The notes under the pieces were generated by a model that ran no database searches, was not told the DNA's origin, and saw only the letters and a program-made list of their open reading frames with translations. The position numbers and the translations under genes were made by a program. A stretch of DNA of 23,328 bases from a virus: the IMG/VR virus record IMGVR_UViG_3300032046_000227, positions 1-23,328 of that record; one strand, written 5' to 3'. Below, in pieces: positions 6,595 through 13,020 of the stretch (the stretch's first letter is position 1; each line of letters begins with the position of its first letter).

Positions 6595-7740
6595 TTGCCA
6601 ATGTCAGAACAGGAAAGGCTCTATGCCGACGAATTAAACCTGAGCCAAGACTCTACCGAATATGAGGAGCACGCTGCAACTCATGACTGGTCGGCTAGGA
6701 AAACGGTTACGTTCACAACGACAAAGGACCTTATCCTTTGCGTGAAAGCTAATTTTTGGTCTGTCGTCGGAGCCTCAGCCGGAAAAGGATCAATGAGAAT
6801 AACCATCGACGATAAACCCATCTGGGCGAGCGGAGGCAAAAGTCTTCTGTCTGGAGTTTCGACGAATTTCCCCACGCCTGATATCTATGTTTACCTTGCG
6901 AGCGGAGCTCACCACCTCGACTTTGATACTGCAGTCTGGGTCCTCGGCAATATTCAGAAATTCGGGATCAACAGCCACAACGTCGGGCTCTTAAACTTCA
7001 ATGATAAGCTCGGCTCGATCAGTGACAGCGGATCGGTTGCTAATGCAGCCGGCGTCCTGACGACAATTCTCAACGTTAACGTAACGGTCCCGGCAGCCCG
7101 AAAACTGCCAATCGGAGACCTCTCTCATTATTCCGCTCTGATCTACGCTGTCGCAGTCGATAGTCATACCGGGACGACCAGAAGAACAAAAATGCTTTTG
7201 ATCGGAGAGAGCAACGTCGCAGCACATAACAACTGTCACCTATTCATAAACGACGTTGAAGTCGATTGGACCGATCACCTGGACGACGATGAGGACGCTG
7301 ACGCATCAAACCCGACTTACGGGCTCGGAGCAAAAGGCATCTACATAATCGGCAACGTCACTCCAGGACAAACATTCAACGTCAAGGTGAAATCTTACTG
7401 CAGCACCGACTCCCATACCCAGGTCTATGGGCAAGTCCTCCTCTGTCCCTGGCTGTCTCCTCAAGTTGATTATTCCCCGGTTGCTTTCAATTTTGGTCAA
7501 GCCTCGACGTTCTATGCGATCCTGGAACCTTTGAACACTGATACAAGCAAAAGCAGCAAGCTCGGCAAAACGAGGTTTCAGAGTTTCGGAGATGCAGTAG
7601 ACTTTTATAGCATTCTAACCGGGACCGGGATCATTATCCATAGCTACACGTTTGAAGTCGTCGATGTCGAGTCATGCTCCTGGATCGTGAGCTGCACGAG
7701 TATTATCTGCATAAGTTATCTGGGAGTTGATCTTCTTTGA
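6595..7740 (+). CDS. Large distal tail protein (hypothetical)
   Basis: 381 residues. TTG 6595 (MPMSEQ) or ATG 6601 may be the start; GGAGA lies at about 6578-6582. The sequence is almost all beta-strand with no recognised motif, including RKTVTFTTTKDLILCVKAN, LFINDVEVDWTDHLDDDED and PGQTFNVKVKSYCS. The acidic LDDDEDAD run could bind calcium. As the first gene after the tape measure it occupies the position of distal tail or tail-tip proteins, and a receptor-contacting role is plausible. Seven Cys residues, four of them near the C-terminus, are unusual for a tail protein. Confidence 0.65.
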   Translation: MPMSEQERLYADELNLSQDSTEYEEHAATHDWSARKTVTFTTTKDLILCVKANFWSVVGASAGKGSMRITIDDKPIWASGGKSLLSGVSTNFPTPDIYVYLASGAHHLDFDTAVWVLGNIQKFGINSHNVGLLNFNDKLGSISDSGSVANAAGVLTTILNVNVTVPAARKLPIGDLSHYSALIYAVAVDSHTGTTRRTKMLLIGESNVAAHNNCHLFINDVEVDWTDHLDDDEDADASNPTYGLGAKGIYIIGNVTPGQTFNVKVKSYCSTDSHTQVYGQVLLCPWLSPQVDYSPVAFNFGQASTFYAILEPLNTDTSKSSKLGKTRFQSFGDAVDFYSILTGTGIIIHSYTFEVVDVESCSWIVSCTSIICISYLGVDLL

Positions 7741-8021
7741 CAATCAAAATCTCTGCTGTTTCAATCAACACCGGAGAGATCGTCCTGACACTCACTTTCG
7801 ACAATCCCGCCGGCTCCGGCCATATGCAAAGTGTCAACATCAGAAAAAATGTTCTGGTCGGACGATTGCTCGAGGTGCGGATCTTACTCGGGCGGCCCCT
7901 GACAATCTTGGACGCAAGACTCGCCTTAACCGCAATCGTCAACGAGGTCCGACAAGGGAAGACCGGGATCCCAGAGGACTTTGACTTTTCGCCATACGTC
8001 GGTCAGGAGCTCGAACCATGA
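7737..8021 (+). CDS. Small distal tail protein (hypothetical)
   Basis: 94 residues from TTG 7737, overlapping the upstream TGA by 4 nt (TTGA). The product has strands TIKISAVSINTGEIVLTLTFDN and a central segment RKNVLVGRLLEVRILLGRPLTILDARLAL, and ends SPYVGQELEP. No family is recognised. It overlaps the next gene through ATGA, so the distal tail genes 6595-8383 probably form one translationally coupled set. Confidence 0.6.
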   Translation: MTIKISAVSINTGEIVLTLTFDNPAGSGHMQSVNIRKNVLVGRLLEVRILLGRPLTILDARLALTAIVNEVRQGKTGIPEDFDFSPYVGQELEP

Positions 8022-8383
8022 CAGCCACTCTCGCCGGGAAAACTCTCAGTCTCCAGGACGTCCAGATCCTCCCGGAGTTTCGTCTCAACGAGTGGGACTC
8101 CTGGGTCAATTCTAACTATAAACGCAGCTGCCGGCCCCTAGGGCTCCAAAAGATCTATCAAATCGCTTGTCTGGAAAAAGACGTCTCCTGGACGAACTCG
8201 GCAGCCAAGGCCTTCTTAGCTCAAATGACGATCGACTCGAGCGTCCTTCTCTGGATCTCTGAAGGCGACAAGCTGACGATCGACAGCGCACAAGTGAGGA
8301 TCCTCGGCTGCCCGGTGAGTATGCCCCAGATCGGAAATCAAAACGTCCGATATTTCACAGTCACGGTCAGAGAAGACCCGTGA
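8018..8383 (+). CDS. Distal tail protein (hypothetical)
   Basis: 121 residues starting at an ATG inside the ATGA overlap with the previous gene. It begins MTATLAGKTLSLQDVQILPE and continues with beta-strands and Trp residues (LNEWDSWVNSN, DVSWTNSAAKAF, VLLWISEGDKLTIDS), ending in a strand RYFTVTVREDP. The opening looks like phage proteins that present a field or position value (distal tail or baseplate hub type), but this is weak. It is the last tail-like gene before the membrane protein. Confidence 0.6.
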   Translation: MTATLAGKTLSLQDVQILPEFRLNEWDSWVNSNYKRSCRPLGLQKIYQIACLEKDVSWTNSAAKAFLAQMTIDSSVLLWISEGDKLTIDSAQVRILGCPVSMPQIGNQNVRYFTVTVREDP

Positions 8384-8399
8384 GCCTGGAGGTGATTGA

Positions 8400-8834
8400 G
8401 TGAAAATAAACGTCTATCTTGCAATCGTTCTCCTGCTTGTTATGGCCGGAGTCTTCGGAGGGATCTCCGTCGCCGTCGGGACAATCAACACCAACGGGCT
8501 GCCCGACTGGATCATCTTCGTCGTCAACGGGATCAGATACGTTTTCTTAACCTCAGCGGTTGCTCCTTTCTTCATCATGATCCGCAACGTCTACGGCTAC
8601 TTTGGAAACAAAGCAAAATATCCAAACAGTGAGATTCAGTATGAGGGAGCCAAACTCCTCGAGACCTGGCTGACCTATGAGGGCTACATCAAAGGAATCG
8701 GGATCTTCATCGTTGCGATAACTGCTGGAACTACCTACCAGATATATGCTTACCCGATCGCTGGAGCCGCATCGTTCGTGATCGACCTGATCCGCAAGAG
8801 TCTCAGCGAAATTGCAACAAACCTCAAAGCATAG
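8400..8834 (+). CDS. Multi-span membrane protein, holin candidate
   Basis: 144 residues from GTG 8400 with GGAGGTGAT at 8388-8396. Hydrophobic segments lie at about residues 5-28, 37-61 and 97-130, the last possibly two spans. Charged loops lie around 68-96, and the tail is IRKSLSEIATNLKA. As the last gene of the late unit and a small membrane protein it is a candidate holin or other exit/egress factor. No endolysin gene is visible near it, so the lysis role is uncertain. Its stop is 2 bp from the stop of the convergent early unit. Confidence 0.68.
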   Translation: MKINVYLAIVLLLVMAGVFGGISVAVGTINTNGLPDWIIFVVNGIRYVFLTSAVAPFFIMIRNVYGYFGNKAKYPNSEIQYEGAKLLETWLTYEGYIKGIGIFIVAITAGTTYQIYAYPIAGAASFVIDLIRKSLSEIATNLKA

Positions 8835-8836
8835 GC

Positions 8837-9166
8837 CTACGTTGAGAAGATTTCTGCTAGACTGACAAACAGTTTCGAGATCCTCTTTTTCAAGACGCCT
8901 CTATTTTTTGCAAACAGAATGACGTAGGGATCGACCTGAAGGATCCTCGGGATTTTGCCATTATTAACAGCCTTCAGCCGACAGCCTCGACAGCTCAAGT
9001 GAGGACGACGAAGAGCATAGCCGCAGATCTTCCGGCAGTCTCCATTCACCTTTGGAAAAGTGAAAACTTGATAGAGTCCTCCAGGAGATCCGTCGATCGT
9101 GCAGAGGAGAGAGAGCCCGTCGGCCCACTCGAGAGAGACCTTCTTAGCATGGATCTGCAATTTCAC
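8837..9166 (-). CDS. Cys4 zinc-finger-like protein, early-operon paralogue
   Basis: 109 residues from GTG 9166, whose GTGA overlaps the stop of the upstream Cys-rich frame. C44, C48, C59 and C62 have spacing Cx3Cx10Cx2C, identical to that of the rightward gene at 3438-3818. Shared flanking features are G-x-LYQ, an FPK/VPK motif, HLSCxxCR, and a C-terminal helix ending L-x-S-L-x-E-x-x-x-S. It is basic at the C-terminus (NRGVLKKRISKLF). A zinc-stabilised nucleic-acid or protein binder is likely; the real function is unknown. It is the last gene of the leftward unit. Confidence 0.72.
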   Translation of the reverse strand: MKLQIHAKKVSLEWADGLSLLCTIDGSPGGLYQVFTFPKVNGDCRKICGYALRRPHLSCRGCRLKAVNNGKIPRILQVDPYVILFAKNRGVLKKRISKLFVSLAEIFST

Positions 9167-9398
9167 GATGACTCCTCTCCTTCATGCTCTTCATAATACT
9201 CTGGAGCATAAGACTCGTCAGTGGGGTCCGTCCAAACAGTGTCACGATAAGGGCAGCTGTAGTCTGGGCAATCTTGGCAGCCATGCTCATATTGTTCCGC
9301 ACATCCTCCGTTGACCTCTATCTCTTCAGGCCTCGTGAAAAGTCCTCCGCAATTTCCAGATCAAAGCTCGGTTTCTCCACTTGCGAAGTCGGACCCAC
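9163..9398 (-). pseudogene. Cys-rich small protein gene with apparent frameshift
   Basis: The frame ending at TGA 9163 is open from 9360 and encodes a strikingly protein-like Cys cluster (CGGLFTRPEE, GGCAEQYEHGCQDCPDYSCP) with an acidic tail, ending in a GTGA overlap with the next gene. It has no ATG, GTG or TTG. Just upstream, another frame reads GVGPTSQVEKPSFDLE from GTG 9398 or 9380. Adding one base in the A-run near 9353-9356 would fuse the two into about 78 residues. So this is either a frameshift mutation, a sequencing or assembly slip, or unrecognised recoding. Boundaries are approximate. The intact product would be a zinc-binding small protein. Confidence 0.45.
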
Positions 9399-9435
9399 GC
9401 CCGGACGTTTTCCGCACTCCAGGAGTCTTGGAAAC

Positions 9436-9696
9436 TCAAAAAACAGCCCCCATGGAACGAGTGGCTCTGTTTACACAAAAGGGTCTAGCTTCCCGAGCTA
9501 AAAGATGTGAGATCGAGCCTCGTTCATGCAGAATTAACATTCTCACATCGGGGTCGATCTGCTGAGGCGTCAGGAATATACATCTTTGTTTCATGGTGAC
9601 GAGTTTTTGAAGGCTCTGTTTTGCGTTTTTGATGTATTGTTGAAAAGTTTTGCTGAAGATTTCCAGAACTATATAAGGATCTGGGAAATCACTCAT
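9436..9696 (-). CDS. Small hypothetical protein coupled to PolX
   Basis: 86 residues from ATG 9696, overlapping the PolX stop in ATGA. The N-terminus is helical (YIVLEIFSKTFQQYIKNAKQSLQKL) and is followed by QRCIFLTPQQIDPDVRMLIL. The last part (LLAREARPFCVNRATRSMGAVF) is less convincing. A second possible start is ATG 9594 (MKQRCIF). The region between its stop and 9398 has no clear gene in any frame. Given the frame break just downstream, the C-terminus may also be affected by an indel. No family recognised. Confidence 0.5.
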   Translation of the reverse strand: MSDFPDPYIVLEIFSKTFQQYIKNAKQSLQKLVTMKQRCIFLTPQQIDPDVRMLILHERGSISHLLAREARPFCVNRATRSMGAVF

Positions 9697-10211
9697 TTTA
9701 CTTCTCGGTCTCCTGGAGCCACATAAGGCAGAATCAAGGCTTTAAAGATCTCCTCTTCCGTTTTGCTGGCTATTACGACGCCTTTCTCGATCACTCCTCG
9801 AGACGCACTTAACATCATGTCCAGAGCCTTCGCATGGGTGCAGAGTCGGATATTGTGGTCGGTGCTCCCGGTCCTAATCAAGAGAAGGACTCCCCACGTC
9901 TCAGGTCTCGCCGCGTAAAAGTCCACTTGAACCCGTCTTTCTGAATTGTCTTGATACGGACAGGAAGTAAGGAACGGAACATACATCCGAATAAGTTCAG
10001 GACCGGCGATGCCCTGTATGGCACCGAGCTCGCTTCTCATCAAGATCGGAATGCGACCCCACATGAACGGCTTCGGGATGACCACGATGTCGATGTCATG
10101 AACTTCCGGCCGTCGACGTCTCACAGATCCGGCGATTGCCACTCGTTCGCAGCAGGGCTCGATCACCTGGAGGATCTTGAAGGCCAAGGCCTCCGCTTCT
10201 TGCAATTTCAA
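9693..10211 (-). CDS. Minimal PolX-type nucleotidyltransferase/DNA polymerase
   Basis: 172 residues with the polymerase beta/PolX palm signature. The helix turn AGSVRRRRPEVHDIDIVV carries G28-S29 and catalytic D39 and D41; the third Asp is D97 in RVQVDFYA; the TGS motif is at 114-116 with N120 and a basic helix (TGSTDHNIRLCTHAKAL). The C-terminus (EEEIFKALILPYVAPGDRE) matches the PolX thumb end. There is no room for the 8-kDa lyase, fingers or PHP domain, so it is a two-domain form similar in size to African swine fever virus PolX. Its start overlaps the Top6A-like stop by 4 nt. Gap-filling or end-repair synthesis is the likely role. Confidence 0.88.
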   Translation of the reverse strand: MKLQEAEALAFKILQVIEPCCERVAIAGSVRRRRPEVHDIDIVVIPKPFMWGRIPILMRSELGAIQGIAGPELIRMYVPFLTSCPYQDNSERRVQVDFYAARPETWGVLLLIRTGSTDHNIRLCTHAKALDMMLSASRGVIEKGVVIASKTEEEIFKALILPYVAPGDREVK

Positions 10212-11140
10212 GAGGAGTCCTCCGGGGCTCTGTCGTCCTGGATCTCGGTTCCGTCGCTCAGAATTATTCGAGCATCTCGGAAGAGGTCCTTTAGTTCAGC
10301 TTGTGTTGTCTGGATCTCCTCGACGTCTTTGTTCCACTGGTCCTGGTCGAGCTCGTTGAGGATCGCTTTACCTATCAGGTTTTTGAGGACGTCGGGCTCA
10401 AGAGCGTCGAGCTCTACAACGAACTCGGTCCCATACTTTGCGGATCTCGGATCTCTTGCAATCTTGGCGAGAGTCTCAGCGTCCTCGGGTTTTGGCGGCA
10501 GCTTGTACTCTTGGATCTGTTCAGTCGTCAAGGCAATCCTGGAGATCCTGAAGGTCGCCGAGCCCTTCGTGTATCGCTCGAGTCTGGCCTCCATGTCTCT
10601 CTCGATGTCTCGTCCACTCGGATCATAGTCTCCAAAGTAGAGCACAACGTTTTCTTTTTCCTCGTCGAGATCTGCTGCCATGTCATTGACAAACGTGTAA
10701 GATCCGTAGCCTTTTTCTGGGTAGACCTGGACTCGGTAGTCGCCGGCGACGTCTGAGAATAGTCGGCTCAAAGCATCCTTTTCCACGACAACAAAGAGCT
10801 TGTTCGTCTGGTTTTTCCAGAGAGGAGCATTCCAGTATGAAGCCGAGGTTTTGATCCGGTGCAGCTGATACTTGATAAAGTCGTCTTTCGAGTCGTAGCC
10901 GGTAGAGTCTCCATTGCCCAGGACTGACCGGCTGCGATCCTCAATGCGGTCCTCATCGACGTCTTTTCTCTCTCTCGCCTTGACGAGTTGTTTGCTCAGA
11001 GTCTTGTACGAGGTCTTTGTGTTTGGGATCAAGTTTATTGAGACTAGTCGATAATAGATCTGCCTGAGAGTCATAGCCGCACTGTACGAGCTGAGGACCT
11101 TGTTGACTGCATCCACGATCTGTTTATAGCTCACTGTCAT
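10208..11140 (-). CDS. Spo11/Top6A-like protein (orphan topoisomerase VI A homologue, Mini-A type)
   Basis: 310 residues. An N-terminal winged-helix-like region has the catalytic-Tyr motif TLRQIYYRLV (Y29/Y30), followed by LIPNTKTSYKTLSKQLVKAR. The Toprim domain has E120 (FVVVEKDAL) and the DxD pair D171/D173 in LYFGDYDPSG, then RIALTTEQIQEYKLPPKP and VVELDALEPDVLKNLI. These are the hallmarks of Spo11/Top6A-related proteins of mobile elements (Mini-A-type). No B subunit with a GHKL ATPase is encoded. The protein may cleave or nick DNA through a 5'-phosphotyrosine, for instance to start replication or recombination. It is coupled by 4-nt overlaps to the genes on both sides. Confidence 0.87.
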   Translation of the reverse strand: MTVSYKQIVDAVNKVLSSYSAAMTLRQIYYRLVSINLIPNTKTSYKTLSKQLVKARERKDVDEDRIEDRSRSVLGNGDSTGYDSKDDFIKYQLHRIKTSASYWNAPLWKNQTNKLFVVVEKDALSRLFSDVAGDYRVQVYPEKGYGSYTFVNDMAADLDEEKENVVLYFGDYDPSGRDIERDMEARLERYTKGSATFRISRIALTTEQIQEYKLPPKPEDAETLAKIARDPRSAKYGTEFVVELDALEPDVLKNLIGKAILNELDQDQWNKDVEEIQTTQAELKDLFRDARIILSDGTEIQDDRAPEDSS

Positions 11141-11280
11141 TGTTTCGCCTCAAGTGTTTTCTTTTTGACATTCTCAATTAACTCCTGTTCGAAATCTGCG
11201 AAGGCTCTGACCTCTTCAAAGGTTTTGAAGTAGATGCAAAAAGAAGGCTTGGACTTCCGGCTGACCGTCAATTTGATCAT
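11137..11280 (-). CDS. 47-residue hypothetical protein
   Basis: A short gene with overlapping boundaries on both sides: its ATG lies in the ATGA overlap with the upstream coiled-coil gene and its TGA in the ATGA overlap with the Top6A-like gene. The product has a strand-rich start (MIKLTVSRKSKPSFCIYF) and a helix (FEEVRAFADFEQELIENVKKK). It is too small to assign. Position suggests it is co-translated with, and may assist, the Top6A-like protein. Confidence 0.6.
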   Translation of the reverse strand: MIKLTVSRKSKPSFCIYFKTFEEVRAFADFEQELIENVKKKTLEAKQ

Positions 11281-11837
11281 GCTCGTCGCCTTCCTTTAGA
11301 GGTTTTTCTACCGATGGCCTTCTGATCCTGAAAGACCCAATAGATTTTACCGTCTAGAATACTGATTCCTTTTCCTGCAAGTCTTATCTCCAGGACCTTG
11401 AAATGCTCGTTACTGAGTTGCATGGCGCCAGTGAGTTCTCCTTCTGTATAAAAGACCGCTTTTTCATAAGGCCCTTTTTTGCCTTCTGCGTCCTCCCAGA
11501 TGATTTTTTCCGTGTCCAAGTTCTCAGGGAGGGGTTCCGTTCCGGGCGAGCTCGGGAGTTCTTCTTGAGCAGCTGCCGGGGTATGTTGGGGTAGTTCTTG
11601 TTTCGGTTCTTCTTTCGGCATCTGAGCAGGCTGGAAGCTGGCACTCGTTGTCAAGAGCTTATAGATCTCCTCGAGATTGGCTCTCATAGAAACTCGTGCC
11701 GCTGTGAGTTGTTCCAGGAGCTTCTCGGTCTGATCGAGTCCATATTGAATAGCTTGAAGTTGAACCGTGGCCTCAGCAATCTTGTCTCTTGGAGTGCTCG
11801 AAAGTTTCGGATCAGGGATCTCCCAGGGATCTTTCAT
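11277..11837 (-). CDS. Coiled-coil protein with conserved-looking C-terminal domain
   Basis: 186 residues in three parts. An N-terminal coiled coil spans about residues 15-65 (KIAEATVQLQAIQYGLDQTE, LLEQLTAARVSMRANLEEIY). A Pro/Glu/Gln-rich linker follows to about 108. The compact C-terminal domain (109-186) contains KIIWEDAEGKKGPYEKAVFY, HFKVLEIRLAGKGISILDG and YWVFQDQKAI, with a basic end (GRKTSKGRRRA). This looks like an oligomerising linker attached to a small ligand- or nucleic-acid-binding domain. I recognise no family. It overlaps both neighbours by 4 nt, so it is produced with the Top6A-like/PolX set. Confidence 0.68.
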   Translation of the reverse strand: MKDPWEIPDPKLSSTPRDKIAEATVQLQAIQYGLDQTEKLLEQLTAARVSMRANLEEIYKLLTTSASFQPAQMPKEEPKQELPQHTPAAAQEELPSSPGTEPLPENLDTEKIIWEDAEGKKGPYEKAVFYTEGELTGAMQLSNEHFKVLEIRLAGKGISILDGKIYWVFQDQKAIGRKTSKGRRRA

Positions 11838-12043
11838 TCTCTCACCACGACGAAGCTCTTTTTGTTCGCTCTGGATATCTTTTCCAAACTATGTCGAGAG
11901 GTCTCTCTGATCTCGACCTTGTCAGTTGCTCGCAAACTTAGGCGCTTGCGGATCTTGGTTTCTTGTTCCTTGTAGAATTGGGGGTTTCCGAGAAATTGCT
12001 GCGGATAATCGACTGCGGCAGTTTGCTCTATAATCACTTTCAT
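11834..12043 (-). CDS. Small basic hypothetical protein
   Basis: 69 residues, ATG 12043, one base after the zinc-ribbon gene stop; its own stop overlaps the next ATG by 4 nt. The sequence is helical and basic (FYKEQETKIRKRLSLRATDK, SRHSLEKISRANKKSFVVV). No Cys or membrane segment. It may be a small nucleic-acid-binding or partner protein of the following coiled-coil protein, inferred only from coupling. Confidence 0.62.
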   Translation of the reverse strand: MKVIIEQTAAVDYPQQFLGNPQFYKEQETKIRKRLSLRATDKVEIRETSRHSLEKISRANKKSFVVVRE

Positions 12044-12044
12044 T

Positions 12045-12248
12045 CTACATCCCCTTCCAGCCGCATTGAAAACAACGAAGATAGATCCCAGTGAGTCGAT
12101 CCTGGACTAACTGAGCCCCACATTGAGGACAAGGCTCCGTCAAAGTGTGGGGATCATATGCCGAAGAAACAGCCCCCGATTGAGGCCCGGCAACAATCTT
12201 AGACAATAATCTCTGTCTCGTTTCCTCTTTCACTTTTACACGCCTCAC
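12045..12248 (-). CDS. Zinc-ribbon protein
   Basis: 67 residues from GTG 12248. The N-terminus is a basic helix (MRRVKVKEETRQRLLSKI). The C-terminus is a classic zinc ribbon, CPQCGAQL then LRCFQCGWKG, of the kind seen in TFB, TFS and many archaeal DNA-binding regulators. The only other nearby start would be downstream. A TATA-like box centred 27 nt upstream of the GTG implies a transcript beginning at or next to the start codon, i.e. a leaderless message. Likely an early transcription or DNA-binding factor. Confidence 0.75.
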   Translation of the reverse strand: MRRVKVKEETRQRLLSKIVAGPQSGAVSSAYDPHTLTEPCPQCGAQLVQDRLTGIYLRCFQCGWKGM

Positions 12249-12270
12249 CCTGGAGAGGGGGAGGTAGTCG

Positions 12271-12279
12271 TATATAAAA
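12271..12279 (-). promoter_or_regulatory. Archaeal-type promoter (TATA box) for 12248-start operon
   Basis: On the minus strand this reads TTTTATATA, centred about 27 nt before the GTG at 12248, the usual TATA-to-start distance in archaea. Immediately downstream the plus strand reads GAGGTAGTCG (12261-12270), resembling half of the palindrome at 12644-12659. The 61-nt gap to the upstream gene holds nothing else obvious. Confidence 0.7.
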
Positions 12280-12309
12280 TATGCTAGTCGCTTATTTTCA
12301 TCCCCCTAG

Positions 12310-12594
12310 TCAGAGCTCCTTGAATCCGAGCTCCTTGATCTTATGTCGGTTGCAGACTTGGAGACTTTGTTGTCCAAATCCGAATTGTTGAAGGACAGCT
12401 TTTCCTCCACAGACGACGCAGATCCCAGGACTCGCCGGGAGCCCCCCAGACTCTCCGAACTTCAGCTTTTCAGCTTCTCGATCCAGGATCTCGTTAAGAA
12501 ACTTGCCCATGCTCTTCGGTGGTTGCTTCTTGAGGCACTCCTGAGCCAGGACCAGATACGTCGAGTCCTTCATGATGAGCGGATATCGAGCCAA
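12310..12594 (-). CDS. Helical DNA-binding-like protein with C-terminal Cys/His finger
   Basis: 94 residues if started at TTG 12594 (MARYPLIM); ATG 12573 (MKDSTYLVL) is the alternative. The N-terminal part (TYLVLAQECLKKQPPKSMGK, FLNEILDREAEKL) resembles a ribbon-helix-helix or similar helical pair. After a Gly/Pro linker comes a finger CVVCGGKAV, then VCNRHK (CxxC...CxxH). A long TATA tract upstream places transcription start at or near the TTG. Likely an early regulator; target unknown. Confidence 0.7.
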   Translation of the reverse strand: MARYPLIMKDSTYLVLAQECLKKQPPKSMGKFLNEILDREAEKLKFGESGGLPASPGICVVCGGKAVLQQFGFGQQSLQVCNRHKIKELGFKEL

Positions 12595-12607
12595 TCAGAT
12601 CACCCCA

Positions 12608-12624
12608 TTTTTATATATATATAT
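12608..12624 (-). promoter_or_regulatory. Strong TATA promoter for 12594-start gene
   Basis: A 17-nt AT tract reads ATATATATATATAAAAA on the minus strand. A TATA box within it is centred about 23-27 nt before TTG 12594, so the message would be leaderless or nearly so. The perfect palindrome at 12644-12659 sits about 20 nt upstream of the tract. Confidence 0.72.
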
Positions 12625-12643
12625 GTGGGTATGTAGATCGGTG

Positions 12644-12659
12644 AGGTAGACGTCTACCT
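12644..12659. promoter_or_regulatory. Perfect 16-bp palindrome, candidate operator
   Basis: AGGTAGACGTCTACCT is self-complementary over all 16 bases. It overlaps the last codon of the upstream small gene and lies just upstream (in the leftward sense) of the TATA tract at 12608-12624. That position suits a repressor or activator site. The virus encodes a ribbon-helix-helix protein and several finger proteins that could bind it. GAGGTAG(A/T)CG recurs near the 12271 promoter. Confidence 0.55.
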
Positions 12660-12831
12660 ACCTCTCTATGCTGATCTTGATTTCTTCGGCGTCCAGGAGG
12701 ATCTTAACGATGTTTTGAGTGGCTGCGATAATGTCGTTTGTTAGGACAGGGCGAGTCTCAGTAACGATCTTTTGAATCCCTAGGAGCTCACCGTAGATCT
12801 GGTCAAATTGCTTATTGGTCAGGATCTTCAT
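12658..12831 (-). CDS. 57-residue helical hypothetical protein
   Basis: ATG 12831 directly follows the TGA of the upstream gene. The product (starting MKILTNKQFDQIYGELLG) is predicted helical, with heptad-like hydrophobics (QKIVTETRPVL, IIAATQNIVKILLDAEEIKI), suggesting a small helical hairpin or oligomer. Its last codons overlap the palindrome at 12644-12659. No family recognised. Confidence 0.65.
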   Translation of the reverse strand: MKILTNKQFDQIYGELLGIQKIVTETRPVLTNDIIAATQNIVKILLDAEEIKISIER

Positions 12832-13020
12832 TCACCAGACCTCTCCGGGATGCCGGCATTGCCAGCACATGCAGTCTTTACTATGTCTGGGAAGCCGCCG
12901 GTCTTTTCGGGCCTCTCGGGCAAATTTGAAGATCGCAAGAGCTCCTCTAATGAAACAGACGAAGCAATCGGGCTCGTAATGGCAGCGTTTGGGGTCCTTT
13001 CCGTGATAGATCCAGCTCAC
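12832..13020 (-). CDS. Cys/His-rich small zinc-binding protein
   Basis: 62 residues from GTG 13020, the GTG lying in a GTGA overlap with the previous gene; the frame is open further upstream but that part only shadows the neighbour. Two clusters of metal ligands are visible: CHYEPDCFVC near residues 13-22, and HSKDCMCWQCRHPG near 46-59. Between them is a basic helix (FKFAREARKDRRLPR). This looks like a small two-cluster zinc protein. The likely role is nucleic-acid binding, but no family is recognised. Confidence 0.68.
   Translation of the reverse strand: MSWIYHGKDPKRCHYEPDCFVCFIRGALAIFKFAREARKDRRLPRHSKDCMCWQCRHPGEVW

Noticed and set aside
8396-8632. Overlapping frame starting at TTG 8396 in the membrane-protein gene
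   Set aside because: It gives Arg/Ser-rich sequence, while the GTG 8400 frame gives a coherent membrane protein with a well-placed Shine-Dalgarno.
9184-9501. Plus-strand open frames with a hydrophobic start in the 9.2-9.5 kb gap
   Set aside because: They oppose the leftward unit and mirror the Cys-rich frame; the convergent rightward unit ends at 8834. The leftward hydrophobic 48-codon frame (MSMAAKIAQTT...) in the same place also lacks a ribosome site and conflicts with the better Cys-rich frame.
9951-10628. 225-residue open frame on the plus strand
   Set aside because: It lies opposite the PolX and Top6A-like genes, whose motifs are unmistakable; its Ser/Arg-rich composition is typical of an antisense shadow.
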